Shown here in pieces: positions 8,586-18,730 of a stretch of 64,000 nt of DNA; position 1 is the first letter of the stretch, and each line of letters opens with the position of its first letter. The position numbers were made by a program, and so were the translations under genes. The stretch is taken from contig NZ_JAESWC010000008.1 in NCBI RefSeq assembly GCF_016765585.1, positions 169,279 through 233,278 on the forward strand, read 5' to 3'. This DNA comes from Clostridium rhizosphaerae (GTDB lineage: Bacteria > Bacillota > Clostridia > Clostridiales > Clostridiaceae). The notes under the pieces were generated by a model. That model was not told the DNA's origin and did not search any database. It was given only the letters and a program-made list of their open reading frames with translations.

Positions 8586-9271
8586 AATCTATATCCAGCT
8601 CCCCATACAGTTTCTATATACTGCGGTTCAGAAGGATTTGCTTCTATTTTTTCTCTCACTCTTCTTATGTGGACAGTTATTGTAGCGTTATCTCCAAGAG
8701 CTTCTAATCCCCAAACTCTTTCAAACAGTTCTTCTCTTCCAAAAACTCTGTTTGGATTCTGTGCAAAATATAAAAGCAGATCAAATTCCTTTTGAGCTAA
8801 GGTTACTTCTTTATCATTTATGAATACCTGTCTTGAATCTTTTAGTATCTTAAGCCCTCTTATTAATATGCTGTTCTTATCTTCACTACCTTTAAATTTG
8901 CTCTTTAGCCTTTCATAATTTTGGATATGAGACTTTACTCTTGCAACTAATTCCCCCGGACTAAAAGGCTTTGTAATATAATCATCCGCTCCTAAAGACA
9001 AGCCTTTTATTTTATCAATTTCCTCTTTCTTAGCTGAAACTAAAAGCACAGGAATATCTTTTATATCTTGGATTATTCTTAAAATATCAAAGCCATCTAT
9101 ATTAGGAAGCATTACATCAAGAATAACCAAGTCATAATTATTTTCTTTTATTTCATTTAACCCTGATACTCCATCAGTGCATATGTTAACATCAAAACCA
9201 GAAATCTCCAAATAATCTTTTTCAAGTTCTGCAATACTTAAGTCATCTTCAACTATCAATATTTTCTTCAT
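8576..9271 (-). CDS. OmpR/PhoB-family response regulator
   Basis: Receiver domain 1-120 with the acidic pocket (VEDD), phospho-acceptor D52 in VILDVMLP, and the KPF lysine in YITKPFSPGEL. The C-terminal winged helix ends AGYRLRV. The ATG at 9271 follows AGAGGGG; the alternative at 9292 lacks a good site. It overlaps the 3' end of the sensor kinase gene by 23 bases, so the two are translationally coupled. It is the last gene of a minus-strand operon with an ABC-2 exporter and a secreted protein and probably controls that locus. Confidence 0.9.
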   Translation of the reverse strand: MKKILIVEDDLSIAELEKDYLEISGFDVNICTDGVSGLNEIKENNYDLVILDVMLPNIDGFDILRIIQDIKDIPVLLVSAKKEEIDKIKGLSLGADDYITKPFSPGELVARVKSHIQNYERLKSKFKGSEDKNSILIRGLKILKDSRQVFINDKEVTLAQKEFDLLLYFAQNPNRVFGREELFERVWGLEALGDNATITVHIRRVREKIEANPSEPQYIETVWGAGYRLRV

Positions 9272-10721
9272 AATCCCCTCTGACCTCTTCAACTTTTTTT
9301 AATGATATTATAATGCTTGTTCCTTCATTGTCGTGGCTGACAGCCCATATCCTTCCGTTGTGGCCTTCAACAATCTGCTTTGCTATAGCGAGGCCTAATC
9401 CGCTTCCCTTTGCTCCGCTTCTTGCAGCATCGGCTCTGTAAAACTTATCAAAAATCTTGTTTACATCTTCACTTTTAATTCCCATACCATTATCTCTAAT
9501 TTCAATGATAATACTTGAATTTGTTTCTCTTAATTCTAAGCTTATTTCCCCCTGCTCTTTCCCCATATATTTTCGAGAATTGTCAATAATATTAATTATA
9601 ACTCTTCTCATCCTGTCTCTATCAATCGTGACAAATTTAGAATGCTCTAAATCGTTTTTAAGAGTTATTTTTATACTATTCTTTTCTAATTCAGGCTCCA
9701 TTTCACTTACACAGTAATTGAAATACTCAATTATATCTGTCTTTTCAAAATTAAAGGGGATCTGATTTAAATCAAGCTTTGAATAAAGTAGTAAATCATC
9801 AATCATAATGTCTACCTGCTCAGCCTTTGAGTAGATTGTTTTTAAATACCTTTCCATCTTTTCAGGAGTAGCAGCGACACCATCTAATATACCTTCAACA
9901 TATCCTTTTATAGAAGTTATCGGAGTTTTCAAATCATGAGAAATACTTGATATAAGCATTTTCCTATTATCATCGTACTTAAGCTTCATTGCTATAGAGT
10001 CCTTAAGCTGTATTCTCATAACCTCAAAATCATGACAAAGATCTTTTATCTCCTCATCTCCTTCCTCTGTAATTTCACAGTTTAAATTACCGCTGCTTAT
10101 TTCAGAGGCTGCATTCTTTAGAGAGGTTATAGGATTTAAAAATCTTTTTGAAAGCCCATAGGTCATAATAATATTAACTGCTATAAAGGATATTATATAT
10201 GTCAATATAATAACTAGAATAAACTCCTGGAATAAGTTTTCATTATGTCCTATAGGAGCAAGCAGCATTATTTTGCTTTCTGAGGAATCTTTTAATGCTA
10301 AACGTGCAGTTTCAAACATATAAGAGGTAGAATTGATTTCTACAACTTTTTCAATGTGCTGATCCTCTGATTTTTCAAAAGCCTTTTCAGCATCGATTTT
10401 ACTTATATCGCTAATTGAAGACATGATATTGTTATTTGCAGATATTATGTAATCTCCTTTAAGGCTTGAAAGCTTTTTAGATAATATACTTTTTAGTTCT
10501 CCTTCACTTAAAGCACCTAAATTTTGTTCAGATATACTATTAGCTGTACTAAAAAGTTCTGTTTTTACTTCTGCAATTTTTTTAATGTTATTATATCCGA
10601 TTTCTTTATTTAAAAACTTCGAAGAAATAAATAAGAAAGCAATGGCAACTACTAATGTAACAATAAATGGAATTATTACTATTAATGTATTGGATATTAC
10701 TAATCTTTTCTTTATATTCAT
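9249..10721 (-). CDS. Sensor histidine kinase (HAMP-HisKA-HATPase)
   Basis: 490 residues: membrane helix at about 8-33, an extracytoplasmic region of about 130 residues, second helix at about 168-190, HAMP, H box SSISHDLKTPITSIKGY with the phospho-accepting His, N box (IINIIDNSRKYMG), and G boxes (DNGMGIKS; GSGLGLAIAKQIVEGHNG). All catalytic boxes are intact. A large external domain suggests sensing of an envelope signal. The ribosome site AGGGTGG precedes the start. It lies between the permease gene (9-base gap) and the response regulator (overlap). Confidence 0.9.
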   Translation of the reverse strand: MNIKKRLVISNTLIVIIPFIVTLVVAIAFLFISSKFLNKEIGYNNIKKIAEVKTELFSTANSISEQNLGALSEGELKSILSKKLSSLKGDYIISANNNIMSSISDISKIDAEKAFEKSEDQHIEKVVEINSTSYMFETARLALKDSSESKIMLLAPIGHNENLFQEFILVIILTYIISFIAVNIIMTYGLSKRFLNPITSLKNAASEISSGNLNCEITEEGDEEIKDLCHDFEVMRIQLKDSIAMKLKYDDNRKMLISSISHDLKTPITSIKGYVEGILDGVAATPEKMERYLKTIYSKAEQVDIMIDDLLLYSKLDLNQIPFNFEKTDIIEYFNYCVSEMEPELEKNSIKITLKNDLEHSKFVTIDRDRMRRVIINIIDNSRKYMGKEQGEISLELRETNSSIIIEIRDNGMGIKSEDVNKIFDKFYRADAARSGAKGSGLGLAIAKQIVEGHNGRIWAVSHDNEGTSIIISLKKVEEVRGDYEENIDS

Positions 10722-10730
10722 TTATCCACC

Positions 10731-11483
10731 CTAAAAATCTTTTTTATCAAATAGGTAATAACCTAAGGTAAATAATATTATACCATAGCTTACAAGCATC
10801 ATAAACTTGAGCAAAATTTTAAATACCGGAAATGGAGTTATAATCCATAAGTTATACCAGTCAAATATTGAGGTAAAAAATATGCCTGAGTATCTTGAAA
10901 AAACTATTTCAAGCACTTTAAAAACCAAGAAAATTAGTACAGAAATAAAAAAAACACTAACTCCGCTTTTTAAAATGTTGCTTATAATTGCAATAACCAT
11001 AGCAAGGATAAGCATTGGTAAAGCAGTTACAAGGTAGGACAATACAATATTTATAATTGCTTTTAAGGTAAAGGAATTAGAATTAAATAAAACACCCGCA
11101 AAAATTGAAATAAGCATAACTAAAATAAGATTAAATAAAATAAAAATAAATATTGCTGTAAGCTTTGCAGTAAAATACTTGAATCGGGTTACCGGTCTTG
11201 CAAGGGATATTTTCATTGTATTCTGAGAAAATTCTCCTGAAAAACTATCAATAGTAACAAGTGCAGTAAACAAAGGCAAAATAGTATTAACCAGTATCGA
11301 CAATACCAATATAGGAAACTCCATGCTTGAAGCTCCTCTAAGTCCAAATCTGCTTCTTAATGCCATAACAGCACCTTGACCTGCTATAATGAAAATAAAA
11401 GATATTATAATTGCCAGCAAAAACTTTTTCTTTTTGCATAATTTTTCAATTTCATTAATTAAAGCTACTTTAAAACCTGCCAT
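10731..11483 (-). CDS. ABC-2 type transporter permease
   Basis: About 250 residues with six predicted membrane helices and a cytoplasmic N-terminus MAGFKVALINEIEKLCKKKKF. The SFSGEFSQNTMKISLARPVTRFKYFTAK segment after helix two is typical of ABC-2 permeases, where an EFSxGT-like loop meets the ATPase. The start at 11483 (ATG after GAGG, 14-base overlap with the ATPase gene) is preferred over an upstream codon at 11525. Export substrate unknown; related systems move lantibiotics or antimicrobial peptides or serve as sodium exporters. Confidence 0.82.
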   Translation of the reverse strand: MAGFKVALINEIEKLCKKKKFLLAIIISFIFIIAGQGAVMALRSRFGLRGASSMEFPILVLSILVNTILPLFTALVTIDSFSGEFSQNTMKISLARPVTRFKYFTAKLTAIFIFILFNLILVMLISIFAGVLFNSNSFTLKAIINIVLSYLVTALPMLILAMVIAIISNILKSGVSVFFISVLIFLVFKVLEIVFSRYSGIFFTSIFDWYNLWIITPFPVFKILLKFMMLVSYGIILFTLGYYLFDKKDF

Positions 11484-12195
11484 TTCTCTCAACCTCACTA
11501 ACAAAATAGTTTTCAAGCGTTGCATAATTCTTTAATATGTTCTTAGTGCTGTCTACATTAATCATTCTTCCATTATAAAGAACTCCAATGCTGGTGCAGG
11601 TAAGCTCCACATCATGGATAAGATGGCTTGATATAAAAAAGGTTGTCCTCTCTTTTTCAGCTAAATTTTTAATAATATTTCTCATAGAAATCATTCCTTC
11701 AACGTCTAGTCCATTTAAAGGTTCATCCAAAACAACTACCTCTGGTCTTCCTAAAATTGCTGCTGAAATTCCAAGACGCTGTTTCATTCCAAGTGAAAAT
11801 TTTCTCGGCTTTTCATTTTTATATTTTAAAATTCCTGTTAGTTCTAAAACTTCATCAATTCTATTATCATCAACATCCTTATAATACCTTGAAAACTGCT
11901 TTAAATTTTCATAAGCTGTTAGGTAAGGATAGGCTTCTGCTGTCTCTACTATACAACCTACCTTTTCCATTGCTTTTTCAAAATCCTCAAATATGCTGAA
12001 GCCATTTATTTTCACATCTCCGCTGTCCGGTTTAACAAGTCCTGTCATGACTTTCATTGCTGTAGTTTTTCCTGCTCCATTAGGTCCTAAAAAGCCAAAA
12101 ATATCACCCTTATGTATATCTAAATTTATATCCTTAATTCCTCTGCCATTTTTATATACTTTAGTTAGGTTTTTTATCTCAATAACCTTGTCCAT
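11470..12195 (-). CDS. ABC transporter ATP-binding protein
   Basis: 241 residues with Walker A GPNGAGKT, Q loop, signature FSLGMKQRLG (a variant of LSGGQ usual in exporters of the BcrA/EcsA type), Walker B VVVLDEP and the H-loop SSH. It energises the permease encoded immediately downstream, with which it overlaps. The start follows AGGAG. The whole operon order is secreted protein, ATPase, permease, kinase, regulator. Confidence 0.92.
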   Translation of the reverse strand: MDKVIEIKNLTKVYKNGRGIKDINLDIHKGDIFGFLGPNGAGKTTAMKVMTGLVKPDSGDVKINGFSIFEDFEKAMEKVGCIVETAEAYPYLTAYENLKQFSRYYKDVDDNRIDEVLELTGILKYKNEKPRKFSLGMKQRLGISAAILGRPEVVVLDEPLNGLDVEGMISMRNIIKNLAEKERTTFFISSHLIHDVELTCTSIGVLYNGRMINVDSTKNILKNYATLENYFVSEVERNGRF

Positions 12196-12232
12196 TGTAA
12201 TCTCCTCTTATAAATGAAAGTTGATTTTTCAA

Positions 12233-12256
12233 GGGGGGCAGCCTTATCAGCCGCCC
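12233..12256 (-). terminator. Possible weak terminator or attenuator after the secreted-protein gene
   Basis: GC-rich hairpin GGGCGGC/GCTGCCCCC read on the minus strand, followed by TTGAAAAATC, not a true T run. Partial termination would let the abundant secreted protein be made in excess over the exporter. Confidence 0.4.
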
Positions 12257-12279
12257 TAATTTTTAACAGGTGTTATCAA

Positions 12280-13563
12280 CTAATCAATTACTTTATCAAA
12301 TTCTCCATCAAATATGGCGTTTCCATCAGCAGAAACTCCACTACGAGCATTATCAAAGTCAAAGTATAGTCTTGGGAACCCATAGTTCATTCCAATGTTT
12401 CCCTTTATGTTTTTGCCTTCTGAATTTGTATAAGTAAAGTTTGCATTATAAATGTTTTTATCAAACACAGCATTAAATTTAAAGCTCTTAGCCTTAGCAG
12501 CGTAATCTTCATACCCTTTTAAGTATTCTTCGCTGTATGATCCTGAAATATTCTTCTCAGTAATTTTATCAATACTTACAACTCTTTCACCGATTTTTTT
12601 AAATTTACCGTCTTTTTTAATAAATATATTATTTTTGTAGGTACCTATATAAAGTTCAGGATTGGATATTTTAGTATTGTCTTCAATGACTGTCTTTTCA
12701 ACCTTCTTACCATTAAGGTCAGGCTTGTTGATAACAGTCTTATTTACATCATAAGCCTTAGCTAAAACTTCAAAGGTCAGGCTGTGTTCTTTTCCTGCAT
12801 CATCCTTGCCATAAAGAACTCCTGTGCCAAGAATGTTTTGAACCAGACCATTTTTATCTACAGTCATCTTTCCCTTAAGATCTTTTACAAATATATCCTG
12901 AGTAATTTTAGGCATTAAACTTTTATTATCTTGGTTATTTGGGTTATTTTGATTATTTGAATAAAAACCAAATTGGCGTTTTAATTGATAAGAAACTATA
13001 GCATTTGCAAGCGTAGGAATTTGAGCTTCATTTAAAGAACCTGAAAACTCTTTACTTCCATCAGAATTGTCTGAAGCCACAACAGAGTCCTTAAGGTTGC
13101 CGATAAAAGCATCTGCTATTTTTTCAAGATCTCCTGCTTCCTTTTGTTTAAAAGGATTGTTTATCCAGAACTTATCATCATTTATCTTTTGTTCTGTTAC
13201 ATGATAAATGCCATCTTTATTGTTATAGCTGATATAGCCAGCTTTATCTCTGTAGTAGAAGCCCTCATTTTTCTCCTTGCCTTCCACAGTGGTTGTAGTA
13301 TTCTCGCAGGAAAGCTTTTTTAAATCATATTTGTTAACAGAGTTTTGCGAGCTTATAACAGTTCCATTGTCCTTTAAAGCAAAAGAAACATCTACAGTAT
13401 AGCTTGAAAGTTTGCTTGTATAATTGTCAGCAGAATATTTCATTGCCTCCTTAGCCTGATCATAACCACTTTTTGAAACTACTTCAGCAAATGCTGTAGT
13501 TGTAAACATTAAAGTTCCAACAGCAAGACTTACTATCATGGCAGTCTTTTTTTTCATTTTCAA
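12280..13563 (-). CDS. Secreted protein of unknown function linked to ABC-2/two-component genes
   Basis: 427 residues with a Sec signal peptide: KMKKK, a hydrophobic core MIVSLAVGTLMF, and a cut site near TAFAE. The mature part is hydrophilic, rich in Lys, Asn and Asp, with an Asn/Gln-rich linker (NNQNNPNNQDN) between two beta-rich halves. No Cys is evident in the mature part except one (LSCEN). The TTG start at 13563 has an AGGGGATG site at about 10 bases; an ATG two codons later is possible. It is the first gene of the operon and could be a sensor partner, substrate or substrate-binding accessory of the exporter. No family was recognised. Confidence 0.7.
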   Translation of the reverse strand: MKMKKKTAMIVSLAVGTLMFTTTAFAEVVSKSGYDQAKEAMKYSADNYTSKLSSYTVDVSFALKDNGTVISSQNSVNKYDLKKLSCENTTTTVEGKEKNEGFYYRDKAGYISYNNKDGIYHVTEQKINDDKFWINNPFKQKEAGDLEKIADAFIGNLKDSVVASDNSDGSKEFSGSLNEAQIPTLANAIVSYQLKRQFGFYSNNQNNPNNQDNKSLMPKITQDIFVKDLKGKMTVDKNGLVQNILGTGVLYGKDDAGKEHSLTFEVLAKAYDVNKTVINKPDLNGKKVEKTVIEDNTKISNPELYIGTYKNNIFIKKDGKFKKIGERVVSIDKITEKNISGSYSEEYLKGYEDYAAKAKSFKFNAVFDKNIYNANFTYTNSEGKNIKGNIGMNYGFPRLYFDFDNARSGVSADGNAIFDGEFDKVID

Positions 13564-13706
13564 TTCATAACATCCCCTTACTTAAGCTAATTCCAGGAAA
13601 GCTTTCCATGTTTCTATTTTAAAGTCAATATCTCTACTTTACATAAACTAATTATAAACAAATTATAAACTTTGGGGAATATACGAAAGTTACCAAATAG
13701 AATAGC

Positions 13707-13867
13707 CGCAGGCTTTAAAAAAATTCAGCAAACTTAAAATATTTTTATCTTGCTCAGAAGAGAGGCTCTAAGCTTTTCAATATCACTTCGCCAAGAACAT
13801 GTGTAAAGTTATCAATCAAATTGAAATATTATTTTCTACACCTGCTCTCGGTCTTTACAACCAGCCT
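13707..13867 (-). repeat. Long palindromic element, partial copy 1 (left arm only)
   Basis: Reverse complement of this stretch is closely similar to the left arm and apex of the copy at 24229, including the blocks AAATAATATTT, ATGTTCTTGGCGAAG and TTAGAGCCTCTCTTCTGAGC. The right arm is absent; the similarity stops at the promoter side of the secreted-protein gene. It is opposite in orientation to copy 2. Confidence 0.75.
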
Positions 13868-14159
13868 ATATATCCTATACGCAATTATAAGTATCTTTCT
13901 ATACGACTTACTAAATGATTGTTTTTATGATTAAAACTTTTGGATTTGTTAAAAGCAAGTAATGGCCTTTTTATCATTCGTATATTTATATATAAACCTA
14001 TAAAAATATTTACTTGAGCCATGCTGGTTTGCAGTAAATTTGCTTTCTACAATATCAAATAACCTGTTTATATAAACACTATTATTAAACAGCACCAAAC
14101 TCTTTAATGCTTAATCTAGTTAATTGAAGCAAAAGTATTATAGACTTGCTTTAAAGTTT

Positions 14160-14450
14160 GTAGGGCAGTGTGGAAAATAATATATAAGATTAATTAAGTA
14201 CTTTGCCCATGTTCTTGGTGAAATGAAATCATAATACTTAGAGCCTCTCTTCTGAGCTAACAAAATGTAAAATACGATATCCACATTTATTATAGAAGCT
14301 TCGCTTTATAATCAGAAAAAGTTAAAGCGAATTCCTAGAGACTCTTAGTTTTATGGCTTCACGAACCTTAGAACATCCGCAAAGTAATCACTAATCTTAG
14401 ATATTATTTTCCACGCAAAATCCTGCGGACTTTAAAGCAAGCCTGCGTCA
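14160..14450 (+). repeat. Long palindromic element, copy 2 (about 290 nt hairpin)
   Basis: The left arm (14165-14260) and right arm (14324-14420) can pair for almost their whole length: GTGGAAAATAATAT with ATATTATTTTCCAC, AAGATTA with TAATCTT, ATGTTCT with AGAACAT, TTAGAG.CTCT with AGAG.CTCTTAG. The apex holds TCTTCTGAGC, shared with the other copies. No reading frame is apparent. The 13868-14160 stretch between copies 1 and 2 holds no gene that can be supported. Confidence 0.78.
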
Positions 14451-14488
14451 ATTTTATTTCATAATCTACTTATTATCCAAACAGTTCT

Positions 14489-14881
14489 TTAGGACCTTCC
14501 TTTAAATTCATTTCCGCATTTCTTGCAGGTAATTACAACCTTACCCTTTTTTCTAGGCACTCTAAGCTTTTGAGAACAATTTGGGCACTTAAAAATTTTA
14601 TATTTTCGTCTTTCCTCAATAGAAATATTGGATATATTAAATTTTCTTTTGATTATCAATATAATATTTTCATACTTGGCCAGCTCTTGATATCTTTTAT
14701 ATTTGTTTTTCGAACAAATTCTAAAAATTCCGTAAGCAACAAAAACAAGGCTTATACCTAATGTATACCTTGTTAAGGAAAGTACTGCCCCCAAAATTAC
14801 AACATCTCGTGAAAGCCTGTCAAATCCATAGCAATCCTTAAAATAATATAAAAACTTGTTTAGATAATTATTAAACTTCAA
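14489..14881 (-). CDS. Small membrane protein with C-terminal zinc ribbon
   Basis: About 130 residues from a TTG start at 14881 that has GGAGGAG seven bases upstream; the open frame runs on to 14953 without a ribosome site. A hydrophobic segment at about residues 25-50 (VVILGAVLSLTRYTLGISLVFVAYGIF) is followed by a basic linker and a CxxC...CxxC ribbon (CPNCSQKLRVP...ITCKKCGNEF) that probably binds zinc. Function unknown; the ribbon faces the cytosol if the single or double-pass topology holds. Flanked by the palindromic element and the leuS leader. Confidence 0.68.
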   Translation of the reverse strand: MKFNNYLNKFLYYFKDCYGFDRLSRDVVILGAVLSLTRYTLGISLVFVAYGIFRICSKNKYKRYQELAKYENIILIIKRKFNISNISIEERRKYKIFKCPNCSQKLRVPRKKGKVVITCKKCGNEFKGRS

Positions 14882-15155
14882 TGAAACTCCTCCCAATAAT
14901 ATATTCCTACCGTAAATATATAAATATGTAAATATATATTTATACGGTATCACAGCTATCTTGCTGATACAACAAAAATTCTGTTAACATTTCATTACGA
15001 AATTTAATACTCTTCTTCTTCGTATCGGCCTGCCTCTGTGGGACAATTTGACCAATCTAATAAACACGGAAATAATCTTAAACAATAAAACTCCTCTCAG
15101 TATATTTTGAGCTTTTCTTCTTTCCTACGTATTAAAATGATTCATCTTAAAATCA

Positions 15156-15184
15156 TTGACAAAATTCATGCTTTAGAATATAAT
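15156..15184 (+). promoter_or_regulatory. Promoter of leuS
   Basis: TTGACA (15156-15161) and TATAAT (15179-15184) with 17-base spacing, a consensus sigma-A promoter directly upstream of the T-box leader. Confidence 0.85.
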
Positions 15185-15190
15185 GTTATA

Positions 15191-15459
15191 AAATATTAAG
15201 CTTTGAACAGGAATAGTAATATTGCAATCAATTTAAGAGAGCTGTTGTCTGGTGCAAAACAGTATTTGATGAAATATGAACTCGTCTGGGAGCATACCTG
15301 CAGAAAAGCAGGTACGGTAAATCCGTTATCTTTTTAAGCTGAGATTTATGATATATTTTTTCCTTTTCATAAATCTAATTAGAGTGGTACCGCGGAATTT
15401 TAATCTTTCGTCTCTTTTATGAGATTGAAGGATTTTTTTATTTGAAGGAGGTTTTTTAA
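15191..15459 (+). promoter_or_regulatory. T-box leader (leucine) of leuS
   Basis: The invariant T-box AGAGTGGTACCGCGG lies at 15381-15395. Upstream is a Stem I region with an AGTA-type bulge, the GAGAGCTG...CTGGTGCAA apical region and a specifier context GAACTC, reading CTC for leucine. Uncharged tRNA-Leu is expected to stabilise the antiterminator. This matches the downstream gene. Confidence 0.93.
15402..15440 (+). terminator. Regulated terminator of the leuS T-box
   Basis: Hairpin AATCTTTC...GAAGGATT with inner pairing and a TTTTTTTA tail; it overlaps the strand needed for the alternative antiterminator. Confidence 0.85.
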
Positions 15460-17895
15460 ATGGCTAACTATGGTACAGACGTTGATAAGAAATGGCAGCA
15501 AAAATGGGAAGAAACAAATCTTTATAAATTTGATAAAGATAAATTAGATAAAAAGCTATATGTACTTGAAATGTTTTCTTACCCATCCGGAAGCACACTT
15601 CATGCCGGTCACTGGTTTAACTATGGTCCGGTAGATTCCTGGGCTAGAATGAAAAGAATGCAGGGTTATAATGTTTTTCAGCCAATGGGCTTTGATGCTT
15701 TTGGTCTTCCTGCTGAAAACTACGCGATTAAAACAGGAATACATCCAAAGGATTCTACACTTAAGAATATTGAAACTATGGAAAAGCAGTTAAAATCCAT
15801 GGGTGCAATGTTTAACTGGGATAATGAAGTTGTAACCTGCGACCCTGAATATTATAGATGGACACAATGGGTATTTTTAAAACTATATGAAAAAGGCTTG
15901 GCTTACAGAAAGAAAGCTCCTGTAAATTGGTGCCCTAGCTGCAATACTGTTCTTGCAAATGAGCAGGTAGTTGACGGACACTGTGAGCGCTGCGAAACTG
16001 AAGTTACAAAGAAGGACTTAACTCAATGGTTCTTAAAAATAACTGATTATGCAGATGAACTTCTTGAAAAGCTTGATGATTTGGATTGGCCTGAAAAAAC
16101 AAAGGCTATGCAAAGACACTGGATTGGAAAATCTACTGGTGCTGAAGTAACCTTTAAGGTAACTGATTCAGATTTAAGCTTTAATGTATTCACAACAAGA
16201 GTTGATACTTTGTTTGGAGTTACCTATGTTGTTTTAGCTCCAGAAAATGAGCTTGTTGATAAACTTACTTTAGCTGAAAGCAAGGCTGCTGTTGAAGAAT
16301 ATAAGGAAGCTGCCAAAAAGCAGACAGATATAGAAAGACAATCTATTACAAGAGAAAAAACCGGAGTGTTTACAGGCTCCTATGCCATAAATCCTATTAA
16401 CGGAAGAAAGGTACCTATCTGGGTTGGAGACTATGTACTTGCAACATATGGTACCGGTGCAGTTATGGCTGTTCCAGCTCATGACGATAGAGACTTTGCT
16501 TTTGCATCAAAATATAAGCTTCCAATAGAAAGAGTTATAGCAAGTGATACAGAACTTCCTTATACTGAACATGGAAAGCTTGTAAACAGCGAAGAGTTTA
16601 CCGGACTTACTACTGAAGAAGCAAAGGAAGCAATTGTTAAAAAGCTTGAAAGCGTAAAGCTTGGTTCAGCTAAAGTTAACTATAGATTAAGAGACTGGCT
16701 TGTATCAAGACAAAGATACTGGGGTGCTCCTATTCCTGTTGTTCACTGCGAGCACTGCGGAATAGTACCTATACCTACAAATCATCTTCCAGTAGAGCTT
16801 CCATATGCTGTAGAATTCTCACCTGACGGCAAATCACCACTTGCTAAATCAGAAGAGTTCATGCATACAACTTGTCCAAGATGCGGTCATGAAGCTTTAA
16901 GAGATGCAGATACTCTTGACACCTTTGTTGATTCATCCTGGTATTATTTAAGATATGCTGACAATAAAAACAGTGAGAAGGCTTTTGATCCAGAAATCAT
17001 TAACAAAGTACTGCCTGTTGACAAGTATGTAGGCGGTCCAGAACATGCCTGCATGCATTTATTATATGCAAGATTTATTACAAAAGCTCTTAGAGATATG
17101 GGCTACTTAAACTTTGATGAACCTTTCCTTTCATTAACTCATCAAGGCTTAATACTTGGACCAGACGGACTTAAAATGAGTAAATCTAAGGGAAATACTA
17201 TTACACCTGACGACTATATCAAAGACCATGGTGCTGATGTATTCAGAATGTATTTAATGTTTGGGTTTGGCTATACAGAAGGCGGAGCTTGGAGCGATGA
17301 CGGGATAAAATCTATTGCCAGATTTGTAGATAGAATCGAAAGAATGTTTGACGCTTCAAGACAGGTAATAAACTCAGGAAATACCAAAACTACTATAGAT
17401 AAGGCTGAAAAAGAACTTAACTACTGGAGACATTTTGCAATAAGAGGCGTAACTTCAGATACCGAAATTCTTCAGTTTAATACTGCTATAGCCAGAATGA
17501 TGGAGCTTACAAATGCATTATCAAAATACTTAAATGAAGAAACTAAAAATGCCTCCTTCTTAAAGGAAGTTATTGTAGACTTCATAAAAATGCTTGCACC
17601 GTTTGCACCTCACTTTGCTGAAGAACAATGGGATCTTTTAGGTATGAACTACTCTGTATTTAACGAAGAATGGCCAAAATTTGATGCAGCTGCTCTAGTT
17701 AAAGACGAGGTTGAAATCGCTATACAAATTAACGGAAAAATAAAAGCTAGAATAAATGTTCCTTCTGATTTAAATGAAGATGGAATAAAAGAAGCTTCAT
17801 TAAACAATGAAGATGTTAAAAAGGCACTTGAAGACAAAGCTGTTGCTAAGATTATTGTAATTAAAGGAAAACTTGTGAATATAGTAGCGAAGTAA
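15460..17895 (+). CDS. leuS: Leucyl-tRNA synthetase
   Basis: 811 residues, full length for bacterial LeuRS. The class I HIGH motif appears as HAGH (48-51) in [15 protein letters not shown], and KMSKS as [10 protein letters not shown]. The zinc-type segment [21 protein letters not shown], the editing-domain region around [17 protein letters not shown], and [10 protein letters not shown] are present. It charges tRNA-Leu in the cytosol. Ribosome site GAAGGAGG. Expression is controlled by the leucine T-box. The gene ends in a terminator shared with the convergent relQ-like gene. Confidence 0.97.
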   Translation: MANYGTDVDKKWQQKWEETNLYKFDKDKLDKKLYVLEMFSYPSGSTLHAGHWFNYGPVDSWARMKRMQGYNVFQPMGFDAFGLPAENYAIKTGIHPKDSTLKNIETMEKQLKSMGAMFNWDNEVVTCDPEYYRWTQWVFLKLYEKGLAYRKKAPVNWCPSCNTVLANEQVVDGHCERCETEVTKKDLTQWFLKITDYADELLEKLDDLDWPEKTKAMQRHWIGKSTGAEVTFKVTDSDLSFNVFTTRVDTLFGVTYVVLAPENELVDKLTLAESKAAVEEYKEAAKKQTDIERQSITREKTGVFTGSYAINPINGRKVPIWVGDYVLATYGTGAVMAVPAHDDRDFAFASKYKLPIERVIASDTELPYTEHGKLVNSEEFTGLTTEEAKEAIVKKLESVKLGSAKVNYRLRDWLVSRQRYWGAPIPVVHCEHCGIVPIPTNHLPVELPYAVEFSPDGKSPLAKSEEFMHTTCPRCGHEALRDADTLDTFVDSSWYYLRYADNKNSEKAFDPEIINKVLPVDKYVGGPEHACMHLLYARFITKALRDMGYLNFDEPFLSLTHQGLILGPDGLKMSKSKGNTITPDDYIKDHGADVFRMYLMFGFGYTEGGAWSDDGIKSIARFVDRIERMFDASRQVINSGNTKTTIDKAEKELNYWRHFAIRGVTSDTEILQFNTAIARMMELTNALSKYLNEETKNASFLKEVIVDFIKMLAPFAPHFAEEQWDLLGMNYSVFNEEWPKFDAAALVKDEVEIAIQINGKIKARINVPSDLNEDGIKEASLNNEDVKKALEDKAVAKIIVIKGKLVNIVAK

Positions 17896-17910
17896 TTAAG
17901 AATTAAAAAA

Positions 17911-17950
17911 TACAAATAGCTGGAGGGTTATACCCTTCCAGCTATTTGTA
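17911..17950. terminator. Bidirectional terminator between leuS and relQ-like gene
   Basis: Perfect 17-bp stem of TACAAATAGCTGGAGGG with a 5-base loop, A run on the left and T run on the right. The stop and last two codons of the convergent gene are inside the stem. Confidence 0.92.
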
Positions 17951-18730
17951 TTTTTCCAAAGTTTTTTCCGTTGCCTGAAGCAAATTATTTAAATCGTAAA
18001 CTTCTCCTTCTTCTATAAGCTTATTAAGCTGCATTTGAAATCTTGTAGATTCTCCCGGCTTGCCTATGGAAGCTAAAGTTATTATGTTATTCATTATATT
18101 TGATATTAAGCTTGACTTAACTTCAAATAATTTTTGAGCATCTTTAATCTCATCCTTTATCTCCAGCATAAGCTGATCTAAATTAGAGGCTGCATCAGCT
18201 GCATTCTTAAGCTTTTGTCTAATATCATGAGGAATCTCATGCTTATATTTATAGTTAAGTGAATGCTCAATAGTGGCCCAAAAATTCATGGCAAGAGTTC
18301 TTATTTGAAATTCTGCTAAAATATCCTTTTGACCTTCTGCTAAGTTTACGGGATATTTAATAATCATATGATAGCTTCTATAACCACTTTCCTTATAATT
18401 AGTCACATAGTCTTTCTCATACATAATCTGCATATCTTTTCTAATTCTAATAAGCTGTACTACTCTTTCTATATCATCCACAAACTGACACATTACTCTT
18501 ATGCCTGCTATATCTTCCATTTCATATTCTATTCGATCTAAAGGTATATTAAATTTGTTAGCTTTTTCAAGTATACTTGCTATTTCTTTTACTCTTCCTG
18601 TGACAAACTCAATCGGTGAGTATTCATTTTTTCGTCGGAGTTCTGTTCTTATGCTTCTAAACTTTACTTTTAACTCATCAACAGCTTGTTCATAAGGTAT
18701 CAGAAATGTTTTCCACTCTCTTATTGCCAT
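17942..18730 (-). CDS. Small alarmone synthetase, RelQ/YjbM-like (RelA_SpoT domain)
   Basis: About 262 residues carrying only the (p)ppGpp synthetase fold: RIEYEMEDIAGIRVMCQFVDDI, the NYKESGYRSYHMI motif and EFQIRTLAMNFWATIEHSLNYKYK. No HD hydrolase, TGS or ACT domain, so it is a stand-alone synthetase making pppGpp/ppGpp from ATP and GTP/GDP. The C-terminal helices probably mediate tetramerisation. The ATG at 18730 (MAIREWK) has AAAGGA at 8 bases, whereas the ATG at 18739 overlaps that site. A palindromic element lies in its upstream region and resembles one upstream of tyrS. Confidence 0.9.
   Translation of the reverse strand: MAIREWKTFLIPYEQAVDELKVKFRSIRTELRRKNEYSPIEFVTGRVKEIASILEKANKFNIPLDRIEYEMEDIAGIRVMCQFVDDIERVVQLIRIRKDMQIMYEKDYVTNYKESGYRSYHMIIKYPVNLAEGQKDILAEFQIRTLAMNFWATIEHSLNYKYKHEIPHDIRQKLKNAADAASNLDQLMLEIKDEIKDAQKLFEVKSSLISNIMNNIITLASIGKPGESTRFQMQLNKLIEEGEVYDLNNLLQATEKTLEKYK

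Noticed and set aside
15000..15150. Possible small gene upstream of the leuS promoter
   Set aside because: No frame with a ribosome site; the sequence is probably spacer.
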